DNA from: Streptomyces sp. P9-A2
Lineage (GTDB): Bacteria > Actinomycetota > Actinomycetes > Streptomycetales > Streptomycetaceae
DNA length: 64,000 nucleotides
Direction: 5' to 3'
Assembly: GCF_036634175.1 (NCBI RefSeq)
Contig: NZ_JAZIFX010000001.1
Coordinates: 5,580,001-5,644,000 of the forward strand
Position 1 is the first letter of the stretch, and each line of letters opens with the position of its first letter. Below, piece by piece: positions 47,648-56,643 of the stretch. A model generated the notes under the pieces. That model was not told where the DNA came from and searched no databases. It saw nothing but the letters and a program-made list of their open reading frames with translations. The position numbers and the translations under genes were made by a program.

Positions 47648-50203
47648 ATGGACCCGAACAACCCGGGACCCGAGGAGTACGGTCGCGACGGCGACGGGCA
47701 CGCGCCGCGCCAGCGCCCGCCCAGGGATCCCCTCGCATCCGACTTCGGACCGCCCGCGCTCGCCCGCGCGGTGCAGCTCGTCTCCGGTGACTTCCTGCTC
47801 ACCGTCAACCCCGTCGACGGCAGCGAGATAGAGCCCTGTCCGCCCGCCGAGCGGCCCGCCCGCCCGGTGAAGCTGACGGAGGCCGAGCGCGCCGGGACCG
47901 CCAGTGCCGCGCAGCCGCCCGTCCCGCCGGGACCCGCGCAGCCCGAGCTGCCGCTGCTGGCCCGTCAGGACGAGCGCGAGAAGCTGGCCCGGCTGCTCGC
48001 CCGCGGCCGCTCCGTGCTGCTCACCGGGCCCGCCGGCTCCGGCCGCACCCGGCTGCTCGACACCGTCGCCGAGGACTGCGCGGACCTCGCCCCCGACGGC
48101 GTCGTCCGCCTGAACGGCCACCTCCGCAGCAGCGACGACCTGCTGTACGACCTCTTCTACGCCGTCCACGGCGCGCCCCTGCACCGTCCCGGCCGGGACG
48201 AGCTGGCCGACTGCCTGCGGGAGGTCGGCGCGGTCGTCGTCCTGGACGACCTCGGGTTCGGCGGCGCCGCCCTCGACGAACTGCTGGACGCCACCCCCGA
48301 GTGCGCCTTCCTGCTCGGCGCCACCCCGGACGTGCCCGCCCCGTCCGCCGGCTCCGGCATCGAGGAGATCACCCTCGAGGGCCTCGACCGCGCGGCCGGC
48401 CTGGAACTGCTGGAGCACGCCGTCGGCCGGCCCCTCACCGAGGACGAGTCGAACTGGGCCGGCGACCTCTGGTTCGAGTCCGAGGGCCTGCCGCTGCGCT
48501 TCGTCCAGGCCGGCGCCCTGCTGCGGCAGCGCGACCGGCTGCGCGTCGGCGCCGGCGCCGTCGACGAGTTCGGTGTCTTCGAGGACACCCCGCCCGAGAA
48601 CCTGCCCGACGGCGCCGTCGAGAGCGACGAGATCCCGCTGCCCTCGCTCGGCGAAGCGGCCGCCCCCGCCCCGCTGCTCGCCTCCCGGCTCAGCACCTCC
48701 GCCCGCGCCACCCTGCGGTTCGCCGTCGCGCTCGGCGGCGAACTCCCGCACCAGGCACACCTGCCCGCGCTGGTCGGCGACACCCACGCCGACGCCGCTC
48801 TCGGTGAGCTGGCCGCCTGCGGACTGGTCTGTGCCGTCGGCCCCCGCTACCGGCTCGCCGCCGGTGTGCCGGCCCAGCTGGAGGCCGCCGGGTACACCGA
48901 CGACGCCGAGGCACAGGCCCGTACCGCCGCCCAGCACTACGCCTGGTGGACCGGGCATCCCTCGGTCACCCCGGAGCGGGTCTGCGCCGAGGCCGACGCC
49001 GTGCTCGCCGCGCTCCGCCTGCTGTCGCCGCTCACCTCGGCCATCGGCGAGGGCGAACCCAGCACCGCCGTGCGGCTGGCCCGCGCCGCGGCACCCGCGT
49101 TCGCCGCAGGCCTGCACTGGAGCGCCTGGGAACGGGCGCTGCGGGCCGGCGCCGAAGCCGCCCTGCACGCCGGGGACGTGGCGGAGGAGGCCTATTTCCA
49201 CCACGAACTCGGCATCCACGCCCTGTGCACCGGCGACCTCGACCGTGCCCGCGCCGAGCTGGAGGCCTCCATCGGCCTGCGCGGAGCCCTCGCCGACAAG
49301 CGCGGCACCGTCGCCGGACGCCGTGCGCTGGCCCTGGTGGCCGACCTCTCGGGCGTCCCGATGGCGCTGCTGCCGACCGTGGGGGAGGAGGTGCCCGACG
49401 CCCACTACGAGGAGTCGGTGTCGCCGCCCCGCGGGGTGCCGACGGCCTTCCCGGAACTCCAGCCGCCCGCCGACACCGGGCTGATCGTCCACCGCACCGC
49501 GCCCGTGCCCCGGCCCGCGCCCGCGTACCGGGTGGCCGGCGGACTCAAGGGCCTGGCCCGGCGCAACCTGGTGGCGGCCGGCGCGGGCGCGCTGCTCGTC
49601 GCCGTGCTGGGCACGGTGGTCACCCTCGGCGCCACCTCGGAGAACGACGCGGGCACCCCGTCGGGGGACGTCGGCGTCAACCCGTCCGCGAGCCAGGGCA
49701 TCGACGACGGCAGTCTGGGCGCCGACCCGCGGGCCGACGAGAACGGCGACACCGGTGACGCCACCAGCCGGCCGACCGACCCCGGCCCGGACGGCACCCT
49801 CGGCACCTCGGACGACCCGACGCCGACGGCCGGCGAGTCGGGCGAGCCCTCGGACGACCCGAGCGGGACGAAGGAGCCGGACGACCCGACGACCGGTACC
49901 GGCCCGACGAAGTCCACCGTGCCGCCGCCGTCGTCCACCAAGCCGCCGACCTCCAACGAGCCGACGGGTCCCACGACCGAGCCGACCGAGCCGACCGATC
50001 CGCCGACCGATCCGCCGACCGACCCGCCGACCGAGCCCACAGAGCCGACCGAGGAGCCCCCGCCGCCGGAGACGTCCAACTCGGCGAGCGGCCCCGCCCC
50101 CTCCACCCCGGCCGAGACGGAGTCGCAGGCGAGCAGTACGGCGAGCGCCCCGCAGAGCGGCGACGAGGGCACGCCCAGCGGCTCCGGGACGACGGTGATC
50201 TGA
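47648..50203 (+). CDS. Large P-loop NTPase-like protein with membrane segment and Pro/Thr-rich tail
   Basis: The product is 851 residues from ATG 47648. An AAA/STAND-like NTPase region begins near residue 105 (LLARQDEREKLARLLARG) with the P-loop GPAGSGRT, in which the usual Lys is Arg, and a Walker B VVVLDDLG. A winged-helix-like part and helical repeats follow (ALHAGDVAEEAYFHHELGIH, DLDRARAELEAS), like a TPR regulator. One membrane helix lies at about residues 645-665 (LVAAGAGALLVAVLGTVVTL). The last 180 residues are Pro/Thr/Ser/Asp/Glu-rich and would be extracellular. Such proteins are conserved in Streptomyces as ATP/GTP-binding proteins of unknown role. Confidence 0.8.
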   Translation: MDPNNPGPEEYGRDGDGHAPRQRPPRDPLASDFGPPALARAVQLVSGDFLLTVNPVDGSEIEPCPPAERPARPVKLTEAERAGTASAAQPPVPPGPAQPELPLLARQDEREKLARLLARGRSVLLTGPAGSGRTRLLDTVAEDCADLAPDGVVRLNGHLRSSDDLLYDLFYAVHGAPLHRPGRDELADCLREVGAVVVLDDLGFGGAALDELLDATPECAFLLGATPDVPAPSAGSGIEEITLEGLDRAAGLELLEHAVGRPLTEDESNWAGDLWFESEGLPLRFVQAGALLRQRDRLRVGAGAVDEFGVFEDTPPENLPDGAVESDEIPLPSLGEAAAPAPLLASRLSTSARATLRFAVALGGELPHQAHLPALVGDTHADAALGELAACGLVCAVGPRYRLAAGVPAQLEAAGYTDDAEAQARTAAQHYAWWTGHPSVTPERVCAEADAVLAALRLLSPLTSAIGEGEPSTAVRLARAAAPAFAAGLHWSAWERALRAGAEAALHAGDVAEEAYFHHELGIHALCTGDLDRARAELEASIGLRGALADKRGTVAGRRALALVADLSGVPMALLPTVGEEVPDAHYEESVSPPRGVPTAFPELQPPADTGLIVHRTAPVPRPAPAYRVAGGLKGLARRNLVAAGAGALLVAVLGTVVTLGATSENDAGTPSGDVGVNPSASQGIDDGSLGADPRADENGDTGDATSRPTDPGPDGTLGTSDDPTPTAGESGEPSDDPSGTKEPDDPTTGTGPTKSTVPPPSSTKPPTSNEPTGPTTEPTEPTDPPTDPPTDPPTEPTEPTEEPPPPETSNSASGPAPSTPAETESQASSTASAPQSGDEGTPSGSGTTVI

Positions 50204-50247
50204 GGAACGACGGCAGTCCGCCGGGGTACGGTGCTCCGACGGACGTA

Positions 50248-50292
50248 CGCGCGAAGGGCCGGACTCCCGGGAGGGATCCGGCCCTTCGCGCG
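50248..50292. terminator. Bidirectional terminator between the P-loop protein and nucS genes
   Basis: Long inverted repeat: CGCGCGAAGGGCCGGA on the left (from 50248) pairs with TCCGGCCCTTCGCGCG on the right (to 50292), extended by TCCC/GGGA with one bulged base. It lies between two convergent genes. Confidence 0.85.
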
Positions 50293-50340
50293 TGCCGCGG
50301 TGTCCGGCGCACGCCGTGACTCCGGGCACCGCGGCAACGG

Positions 50341-51012
50341 TCAGAACAGGCGCAGCTTGTCGTCCTCGATGCCCCGCATCGCGTTGTAGTCGAGGACCTG
50401 GCAGCCGATGCCCCGGTCGGTGGCGAGCACCCGGGCCTGCGGTTTGATCTCCTGGGCGGCGAACACACCGCGCACCGGGGCGAGATGCGGATCGCGGTTC
50501 AGCAGCTCCAGATAGCGCGTGAGCTGCTCGACGCCGTCGATCTCACCACGCCGCTTGATCTCCACCGCGACGGTTCGTCCCTCGGCGTCGCGGCAGAGGA
50601 TGTCGACGGGGCCGATGGCGGTCATGTATTCGCGGCGGATGAGGGTGTAGCCCTCGCCGAGCGTTTCGATACGGTCCGCCAGCAGTTCCTGGAGGTGCGC
50701 TTCCACGCCGTCCTTGATCAGGCCGGGATCGACCCCCAGTTCGTGCGAGGAGTCGTGGAGGATCTCCTCCATCGTGATGATGAGTTTCTCGCCCGCCTTG
50801 TTGACGACGGTCCAGACCCCCTCCTCGTCGCCGGTGCCCTCCTTGAGGGCACAGGGCGGCGACATCCAGTTCAAGGGCTTGTAGGCCCGGTCGTCGGCAT
50901 GGATCGACACACTGCCGTCCGCCTTGACCAGGATCAGACGGGGTGCCGAGGGCAGGTGCGCGGTGAGCCGCCCGGCGTAGTCCACGGAGCAGCGGGCAAT
51001 GACGAGACGCAT
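50341..51012 (-). CDS. nucS: Mismatch-specific endonuclease NucS (EndoMS)
   Basis: The product is 223 residues from ATG 51012 (minus). NucS provides the non-canonical mismatch repair of actinobacteria, which lack MutS and MutL, by cutting both strands at mismatches. The RecB-like nuclease motif is clear: Asp137 in GPVDILC and Glu151-x-Lys153 in [17 protein letters not shown], then LTRYLELL. The N-terminal domain [20 protein letters not shown] is the dimerisation part. The C terminus ends in KLRLF, resembling a beta-clamp interaction motif. Confidence 0.96.
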   Translation of the reverse strand: MRLVIARCSVDYAGRLTAHLPSAPRLILVKADGSVSIHADDRAYKPLNWMSPPCALKEGTGDEEGVWTVVNKAGEKLIITMEEILHDSSHELGVDPGLIKDGVEAHLQELLADRIETLGEGYTLIRREYMTAIGPVDILCRDAEGRTVAVEIKRRGEIDGVEQLTRYLELLNRDPHLAPVRGVFAAQEIKPQARVLATDRGIGCQVLDYNAMRGIEDDKLRLF

Positions 51013-51378
51013 GGTCGGCAACGCTACTCGACGGGCCGGGGTCGATGCGATTCGCCCTCGCGGGCACCCCGCCGGCGCACGCGCGCAGCGCCGCGACAGG
51101 TCCCGCGCAGCCGCCGCACAGCCCTCGCGGCCGACTCACAGGAGCCCCTCGGGACCCTCCAGACGCGTCCTGTATCTCCTGGAAAACGCGTGTTCGGCGA
51201 TGGCCGATTACCGGCCTACGGGAAGTCCCGCATCCGGGGATTCGCCTGGTGCGGTCACGGTCCGTTGCTTACGGTATTGAACGGGAGGTCGCAATGTGTG
51301 CACGCAGCGTGTCGGAAATTGCGAGCTCCCGTATCTGTCAGGCAACCCCCGCACCGCGGGGGTGCGAGAGGAGAACCC
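51013..51378. promoter_or_regulatory. Region upstream of nucS and the SCO5389-family gene
   Basis: A short frame with GGGAGG at 51283-51288 and ATG at 51294 runs 49 codons (MCARSVSEIASSRICQATPA...) past the next gene start. A perfect 8-bp hairpin ACCCCCGC-acc-GCGGGGGT at 51345-51363 lies just before the ribosome site of the SCO5389-family gene. They could form a leader-peptide control, but coding is unproven. No convincing promoter hexamers were recognised. Confidence 0.4.
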
Positions 51379-51771
51379 ATGTCGCTCGACGTCTCACCGG
51401 CCCTACTCGAACAGGCCGAGCGAGGCGAGGTCGACGAAGCTGACTTCGTCGACTGCGTCCGGACCTCCCTGCCCTACGCGTGGGAGATGATCAGTTCCCT
51501 GGTGGCCCAGCTGAAGGTCGACGGCGGAGAGTTCGCCGACAACCAGACGCCCCCGCCGGACGAGCAGGCACGCGGTCAGCTGCTGCGTGCGCTCGCGAGT
51601 GACGCGATCCGGGGAGCGCTGCAGCGGCACTTCGGTGTCCGGCTGGCCTTCCAGAACTGCCACCGGGTGGCCGTGTTCCCCCTGGACCCCTCGGTCGACG
51701 AGAGGCTGGGCAAGTTCACCTCGGTCCGGGGCCAGCTGCTGAACCAGTCGCCGGAACTGCGCGACTGCTGA
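51379..51771 (+). CDS. SCO5389 family protein
   Basis: The product is 130 residues from ATG 51379, with GAGAGGAGA at 51366-51374. It is a small soluble acidic protein with SLDVSPALLEQAERGEVDEADFV, LPYAWEMISSLVAQL and ALQRHFGVRLAFQNCHRVAVF. Close relatives are found next to nucS in most Streptomyces and carry only a family name, with no known function. No membrane segment or catalytic motif is seen. Confidence 0.85.
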   Translation: MSLDVSPALLEQAERGEVDEADFVDCVRTSLPYAWEMISSLVAQLKVDGGEFADNQTPPPDEQARGQLLRALASDAIRGALQRHFGVRLAFQNCHRVAVFPLDPSVDERLGKFTSVRGQLLNQSPELRDC

Positions 51772-51859
51772 CGCGCCACGTCGGTCGCTTGCCGTCCCGT
51801 ACGCGGGATGTACGGTTTTCGTACCGGGGCGGCAAGCCATCATCGAACCTCCGACTCGT

Positions 51860-52897
51860 TCAGGACCTGTCGACGAGTCGGGGGATCACCTCGGAGCCGA
51901 GCCGCCGTACGTTCTCCTCGGTCGCCGCGAGGTCGCCGGAACCCTCGACGAGCAGCGCGAACCGGGAGATGCCGGTCCGCTCGCTGGTCGCGGCGAGCCG
52001 GTCCGCGCACAGCCGCGGGGTACCCACCGGGTGCAGTCCGCAGAGCAGTTCGGTGTAGGCCAGCGGGTCACGCATCCGCCGCTCCCGCCCGTCCACCGTG
52101 ACATGGGCCCCGAGTCCCTGCCGCAGCCAGCCGGGCATCGCCTTCAGCAGCGACTCCGCCGCGTCGGTGCGCCGGTCGGCGATCTGGCAGACACCGGCCG
52201 ACACGTGGGACGCGCGGCGGATCTCCGGTACCGGCCGCCCGCACGCGCGGGCGTGCCGCTGCCACAGGGCGATCATCTCGGCCTTCTCCTCGTCCCCGAC
52301 ATGCATGCCGAGCAGCATCGGCAGCCCGCGCTCGGCGGCGAGCCGCACACTCGCCGGAGAGGTGCAGGCGACCACCACCTCGGGACCCGCGGCCTCGGTG
52401 AGAGCCTCCGACGGGCGCGGGACGACGGGGACCTCACGGAAGCGGTACCGCTCCCCGTCGGCCGCGACGGAGGGTTCGCGCAGCCAGCGCACCAGCAGAT
52501 CGAGCGATTCCGGGAAGCCCCGCTCGTACGCCTCCAGGCCGGCCCCGAACACCTCCAGGTCGACCCACGGCCCGCCGCGCCCGACGCCCAGCGAGAACCG
52601 TCCGCCGCTGGTGATGTGCAGCAGCGCGGCCTGTTCGCCGAGCGCCACCGGGTGGACGGTGGGCAGCACGCTCACCGCCGTCCCGACCCGGATGCGGCGG
52701 GTGCGGCCGAGCAGTAACGCCGCCAGGGTGATCGCCGACGGGCAGGTGCCGTACGGCACGAAGTGGTGCTCGCCCAGCCAGACCGCGTCCAGCCCCGCCT
52801 CCTCGGCCAGTTCGGCGGAACGGACCGCTCGGTGCAGTGCCTCCCCTTCGCCCTGCCCGGGGAACCGGGCACCCAACACGAAACTTCCCACGCGCAT
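51860..52897 (-). CDS. LLM-class flavin-dependent oxidoreductase (luciferase-like)
   Basis: The product is 345 residues from ATG 52897 (minus) with AGGAAAG upstream. It has the bacterial luciferase-like TIM barrel, with AELAEEAGLDAVWLGEHHFV near residue 40, RTRRIRVGTAVSVLPTVHPV and RFSLGVGRGGPWVDLEVFG, the usual FMN or F420 binding region. The substrate is unknown. It is convergent with the SCO5389-family gene and divergent from the small zinc-ribbon-like gene. Confidence 0.88.
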   Translation of the reverse strand: MRVGSFVLGARFPGQGEGEALHRAVRSAELAEEAGLDAVWLGEHHFVPYGTCPSAITLAALLLGRTRRIRVGTAVSVLPTVHPVALGEQAALLHITSGGRFSLGVGRGGPWVDLEVFGAGLEAYERGFPESLDLLVRWLREPSVAADGERYRFREVPVVPRPSEALTEAAGPEVVVACTSPASVRLAAERGLPMLLGMHVGDEEKAEMIALWQRHARACGRPVPEIRRASHVSAGVCQIADRRTDAAESLLKAMPGWLRQGLGAHVTVDGRERRMRDPLAYTELLCGLHPVGTPRLCADRLAATSERTGISRFALLVEGSGDLAATEENVRRLGSEVIPRLVDRS

Positions 52898-53141
52898 CGC
52901 TTTCCTGCTTCCTTGGCTCCGACCCGGAGCTCCCCCGCAGGGCATAACCGTCTGACACGTGCCGAGGACACGGTGGGGAGGGGGGAATTTGCGGATTGTC
53001 TGCAGAACGGGCGGTTCCTGAGCGGATGTTGCGCCGTCGTGAAGGGAAGCTTGTGATGATTGCCTCCGTACGGGTACTCGGCCCCGCCCCGCGTAGGCTG
53101 GATGCGGTCCCTGCATCCTGTATAGCCCCGTGAGGTGTCCT

Positions 53142-53474
53142 GTGTCCCCGCGTCGCAACCGAGCCAAGGGAGCCGGTTCGCCCGGCCGGAGCGCCGAGGA
53201 GGACGGGTCCCGGCGCTACGGCGGCTGGCAGTCCACGGAGGACTGGCAGGACGAGGAGTGGAACGTACGGCACGTGGCGGGGGCCAGCGCCCAGGGCAAG
53301 GCGTACCGCTGCCCCGGCTGCGACCAGTTGATTCCGGACGGGGTGCCGCACGTGGTGGCCTGGCCGGGGCACGCGGGGGTCGACGACCGCCGGCACTGGC
53401 ACAAGGCCTGCTGGAACGCCAGGGACCGCCGCACCACGCGGGTGCAGCGGTCCCGTAACGCGCCGAGGTTCTGA
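53142..53474 (+). CDS. Small zinc-ribbon-like protein
   Basis: The product is 110 residues from GTG 53142, with GAGG at 53132-53135. The N-terminal third is basic and disordered. The C-terminal part has YRCPGCDQLIPDGVPHVVAW and RRHWHKACW, i.e. CxxC plus HxxxC/HxxC potential zinc ligands, as in small HNH or treble-clef proteins. Relatives are often labelled ATP/GTP-binding protein in Streptomyces without any nucleotide motif; I see none here. Confidence 0.75.
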   Translation: MSPRRNRAKGAGSPGRSAEEDGSRRYGGWQSTEDWQDEEWNVRHVAGASAQGKAYRCPGCDQLIPDGVPHVVAWPGHAGVDDRRHWHKACWNARDRRTTRVQRSRNAPRF

Positions 53475-53515
53475 GGGCCGCCGGGCCCTCGCGGTCCGGG
53501 GCGGGGCCCCGGACC
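53473..53515. terminator. Two back-to-back hairpins between convergent genes
   Basis: GAGGGCC-gccg-GGCCCTC at 53473-53490 is followed by GGTCCGGGGC-ggg-GCCCCGGACC at 53493-53515; both stems are perfect. They lie between the zinc-ribbon-like gene (+) and the ABC permease gene (-) and should stop both transcripts. Confidence 0.85.
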
Positions 53516-53519
53516 GGTT

Positions 53520-54413
53520 CTATACGTCCCGCTTGCCGAGCAGCGCGAAGGCGCCGCCGAGCACCACGGCCGTGAGCCCGGTCATGATCCACAGCGGGTC
53601 CCAGCCGGACGGGCCGGACGAGCTGAGGGAGTTGGCGTAGAAGATGCTCAGCTGGTTCGGGATGGAGTACTCGAACAGCGCGGTGCGCACGTCCTCCAGC
53701 GAGGAGGCGAACATGAACATCGCGATCACCAGGGGGGCGAGCAGGGCGCCGATCATGAGGGTGATGGCGCCCGCCGAGTGCCGGACGATCGAGCCGATGG
53801 CCAGCGAGAGCGTGCCGAGCAGCGCGATGTAGAGGGAGATGCCGACGGTGGCCTTCAGCCACTCGCTCCCGGTGGGTTCCCCCGCGTTGTTGCCCTCCAG
53901 TATCGCCACGTGCAGGAACGCGACGGACGTGGCGGACAGCAGCGTCACCACGAACGCGACCAGGAAGAACACCAGGGCCTTCGCCAGGAGCACCCGCCCG
54001 CGCGAGGGGCAGGCGACCATGGTCGTGCGGATCATGCCGGTGCCGTACTCCGAGGCCGTGGTCAGCACCCCCAGCGTGATGACGCACATGCTGCCCAGGA
54101 GCAGGCCGAAGAAGCCCAGGGACAGCGCGGACTCGCCGCCGAGGTCCGACTCGGTGCTCGCCACCACCAGACCGGTCAGCAGGCCGACGCCGACGACGAG
54201 CAGCACGAACACGCCCAGCGTCCACATCGTGGAGCGCACCGACTTGATCTTCGTCCACTCGGAGGCGAGCGCGTGCCCGAAGTGGGTGCGCACCACCGGG
54301 ATCGGCGAGGCGTAACCGGGACGCATGGCGCCGGAGGCGGGGTGTGCGGCGCCGGGCGCCGCCGCCTCCCATACGGGCGCGGCCGGCTGTGTCGGGGGCT
54401 GGGGCGTGCTCAT
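53520..54413 (-). CDS. ABC-2 type transporter permease (first pair)
   Basis: The product is 297 residues from ATG 54413 (minus), overlapping the ATPase stop by a few bases (ATGA). After a Pro-rich cytoplasmic tail (residues 1-40) come ASEWTKIKSVRSTMWTL, the usual start of the first membrane helix, and six membrane segments, with EYGTGMIRTTMVACPSRGRV between helices. This is the exporter type of the DrrB/NatB class. The substrate is unknown. Confidence 0.9.
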   Translation of the reverse strand: MSTPQPPTQPAAPVWEAAAPGAAHPASGAMRPGYASPIPVVRTHFGHALASEWTKIKSVRSTMWTLGVFVLLVVGVGLLTGLVVASTESDLGGESALSLGFFGLLLGSMCVITLGVLTTASEYGTGMIRTTMVACPSRGRVLLAKALVFFLVAFVVTLLSATSVAFLHVAILEGNNAGEPTGSEWLKATVGISLYIALLGTLSLAIGSIVRHSAGAITLMIGALLAPLVIAMFMFASSLEDVRTALFEYSIPNQLSIFYANSLSSSGPSGWDPLWIMTGLTAVVLGGAFALLGKRDV

Positions 54414-55726
54414 CGGGCGTCCTCGGGCTTGGTCACGTCGGAGCCGGCCGGGCCGGCGGGGGCGGCCGGCGACGCGGCCGGAGCGGCTGCCGGGGCGGCC
54501 GACGGGGGAGCGGCCACAGCGGCGCCCGGGCCGGGCTGCGACACGGGCTGTGACACGGGCTGCGGCACGGGCTGGGCGTACGGGTTGGCCACCGGGGCCA
54601 CCGGTGCGCCCGGAGCCGCTCCAGGGGTGCCCGGAGCGCCGTACGGGCCCGTCGGGGCCTGCCGCGGTGCGCCCGGCGCCGCCGCGAAGTGCTGACCGCC
54701 CTGCTGGGGCGGCGGCGGGGCGTACCAGCCGGGCTGGCCCTGGCCCGGCACCTGCACCGGCGGCTGCGCGCCCGGCGGGAGAGGCTCCTGGAACCCCTCC
54801 TTCTGGTCGGTGGTCGAGCGGTAGTCGACCACGCCCTGCGTCATCCGCATGTACGCCTCCTCCAGCGAGGCCTGGTGCGGTGACAGCTCCCACAGCCGTA
54901 CGCCGGCCTCGTGGGCGATGTCGCTCAGGCGGGCCAGCGGCAGTCCCGTCACCCGCAGCGCGCCGTCCTGCTCGGGCAGCACACTGCCGCCCGCCTCGGT
55001 GAGCGCGGCGGACAGCTTCTCGCGCTGCTGCGGCTCGGTGTCCGGGGTGCGCACCCGTGCGAAGTCGGCGGAGTTCGCGGAGATGAAGTCCTTCACGCTC
55101 ATGTCGGACAGCAGTTGCCCCCGCCCGATCACGATGAGGTGGTCGGCGGTCAGCGCCATCTCGCTCATCAGGTGGGACGAGACGAAGACCGTACGGCCCT
55201 CCGCGGCGAGCGACTTCATCAGGTTGCGCACCCAGAGGATGCCCTCGGGGTCGAGGCCGTTGACCGGCTCGTCGAACAGCAGCACCTGGGGGTCGCCGAG
55301 CAGCGCGGCGGCGATGCCGAGCCGCTGGCCCATGCCCAGGGAGAAGCCCTTGGAGCGCCGCCCCGCCACCTCGTGCAGCCCGACCACACCCAGCACCTCG
55401 TCCACCCGGCGGGCCGGGATGCCGGACAACTGGGCCAGGCTCAGCAGATGGTTGCGCGCGGACCGGCCGCCGTGCACCGCCTTGGCGTCCAGCAGCGCGC
55501 CGACCTGCCGGGCGGCGTTGGGCAGCCTGCGGTAGGGATAGCCGCCGATCGTGACGTGGCCCGCGGTGGGGTTGTCGAGACCGAGGATCATCCGCATCGT
55601 CGTCGACTTGCCCGAGCCGTTGGGGCCCAGGAAACCGGTGACGGCGCCGGGCCGCACCTGGAAAGAAAGGTTGTACACAGCGGTTTTGTCGCCGTACCGC
55701 TTGGTCAGGCCGACTGCCTCGATCAT
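54410..55726 (-). CDS. ABC transporter ATP-binding protein with Pro/Gln-rich tail (first pair)
   Basis: The product is 438 residues from ATG 55726; ATG 55738 is an alternative. P-loop GPNGSGKS is at residues 34-41, signature FSLGMGQRLGIA and Walker B VLLFDEPVNGLD are present, and a switch His is seen in VFVSSHLMSEM. The last 125 residues are a low-complexity Pro/Ala/Gln tail (QPVPQPVSQPVSQPG) not found in the paralogue at 56644. It is DrrA/NatA-like and pairs with the overlapping permease. Confidence 0.92.
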   Translation of the reverse strand: MIEAVGLTKRYGDKTAVYNLSFQVRPGAVTGFLGPNGSGKSTTMRMILGLDNPTAGHVTIGGYPYRRLPNAARQVGALLDAKAVHGGRSARNHLLSLAQLSGIPARRVDEVLGVVGLHEVAGRRSKGFSLGMGQRLGIAAALLGDPQVLLFDEPVNGLDPEGILWVRNLMKSLAAEGRTVFVSSHLMSEMALTADHLIVIGRGQLLSDMSVKDFISANSADFARVRTPDTEPQQREKLSAALTEAGGSVLPEQDGALRVTGLPLARLSDIAHEAGVRLWELSPHQASLEEAYMRMTQGVVDYRSTTDQKEGFQEPLPPGAQPPVQVPGQGQPGWYAPPPPQQGGQHFAAAPGAPRQAPTGPYGAPGTPGAAPGAPVAPVANPYAQPVPQPVSQPVSQPGPGAAVAAPPSAAPAAAPAASPAAPAGPAGSDVTKPEDAR

Positions 55727-55754
55727 GCTCCGCCCCATCGAGAGGTTCAGGACA

Positions 55755-55774
55755 ACGGGGGCGCACGCCCCCGT
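55755..55774. terminator. Hairpin between the two ABC cassettes
   Basis: Perfect 9-bp stem ACGGGGGCG-ca-CGCCCCCGT, between the second permease stop (55871) and the first ATPase start (55726), both minus strand. It probably ends the upstream cassette transcript or lowers read-through. Confidence 0.65.
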
Positions 55775-55870
55775 AAGGGTTAGGAGGATATCGAGAGGCT
55801 GACGGTTCCGCCCAAGGCGAGGTAAAAACCGGCCCGCCCCTCCCCGCCCCTCAGCGCTCCTCCGCGTCTT

Positions 55871-56641
55871 CTACGCGTCGCGCTTCTTCAGCACCAGGTA
55901 GCCGCCGGCGAGCGCCACGATCACCCACAGCACCATAATGCCGAGCCCGCCCCAGGGCCCGTACGGGGTGTCGTCGTCGAGCGGCGGCACCACCCGCATG
56001 ATCCTGCTGCCCGCCTGATCCGGCAGGAACCGGCCGATCTTCTTCGTCGCGTCGACATTGCCCAGGATGTTGGAGATCAGGAAGAAGAACGGCATCAGGA
56101 TGCCCAGCGACAGCATCGGGGAGCGCAGCATCGTGGCGACGCCCATCGAGAACACCGCGATCAGGGTCATGTACAGGCCGCCGCCGAGCACGGCCCGCAG
56201 CACGCCGTCGTCCCCGAGGGACGCCTTGTGCTCGCCGAGCATCGCCTGCCCGAGGAAGAAGGCGGCGAAGCTGGTGGCCATGCTCACGACGAGCGCGAGC
56301 GCGGTCGCCACCCCGAGCTTGCCGGCCAGGAAGCCGCCCCGTTGCGGCACGGCGGCCAGCGAGGTGCGGATCATGCCGGTGCTGTACTCGTTGGACACCA
56401 CCAGCACCCCGAACACGATCATGGCCAACTGGCCGAGACCCATCCCCGCGAAGCTGATGAACGTCGGGTCGAAGGCGGTCCGGTTCCGGGCACCCATGGT
56501 GTCGAACTCGTTCGCCGACAGCGCCGAGATCAGTATGCCGAGCGCGACGGTGACGACCACCGCCAGGGAGAGTGTCCACATGGTGGACGCCACCGACCGG
56601 ATCTTGGTCCATTCGGACCGGATGACCTGCGCCGCCGCCAT
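55871..56641 (-). CDS. ABC-2 type transporter permease (second pair)
   Basis: The product is 256 residues from ATG 56641 (minus), 2 nt after the ATPase stop. It begins AAAQVIRSEWTKIRSVASTMW and has six membrane segments with EYSTGMIRTSLAAVPQRGGF in the same place as in the first permease, which shows that the two are paralogues. It lacks the Pro-rich N-terminal tail. Substrate unknown. Confidence 0.9.
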   Translation of the reverse strand: MAAAQVIRSEWTKIRSVASTMWTLSLAVVVTVALGILISALSANEFDTMGARNRTAFDPTFISFAGMGLGQLAMIVFGVLVVSNEYSTGMIRTSLAAVPQRGGFLAGKLGVATALALVVSMATSFAAFFLGQAMLGEHKASLGDDGVLRAVLGGGLYMTLIAVFSMGVATMLRSPMLSLGILMPFFFLISNILGNVDATKKIGRFLPDQAGSRIMRVVPPLDDDTPYGPWGGLGIMVLWVIVALAGGYLVLKKRDA

Positions 56642-56643
56642 GC

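Noticed and set aside
47639..50329. Long minus-strand frame opposite the P-loop protein
   Set aside because: Gly/Arg-rich composition and no motif; the plus-strand protein has Walker motifs, a membrane helix and a normal start.
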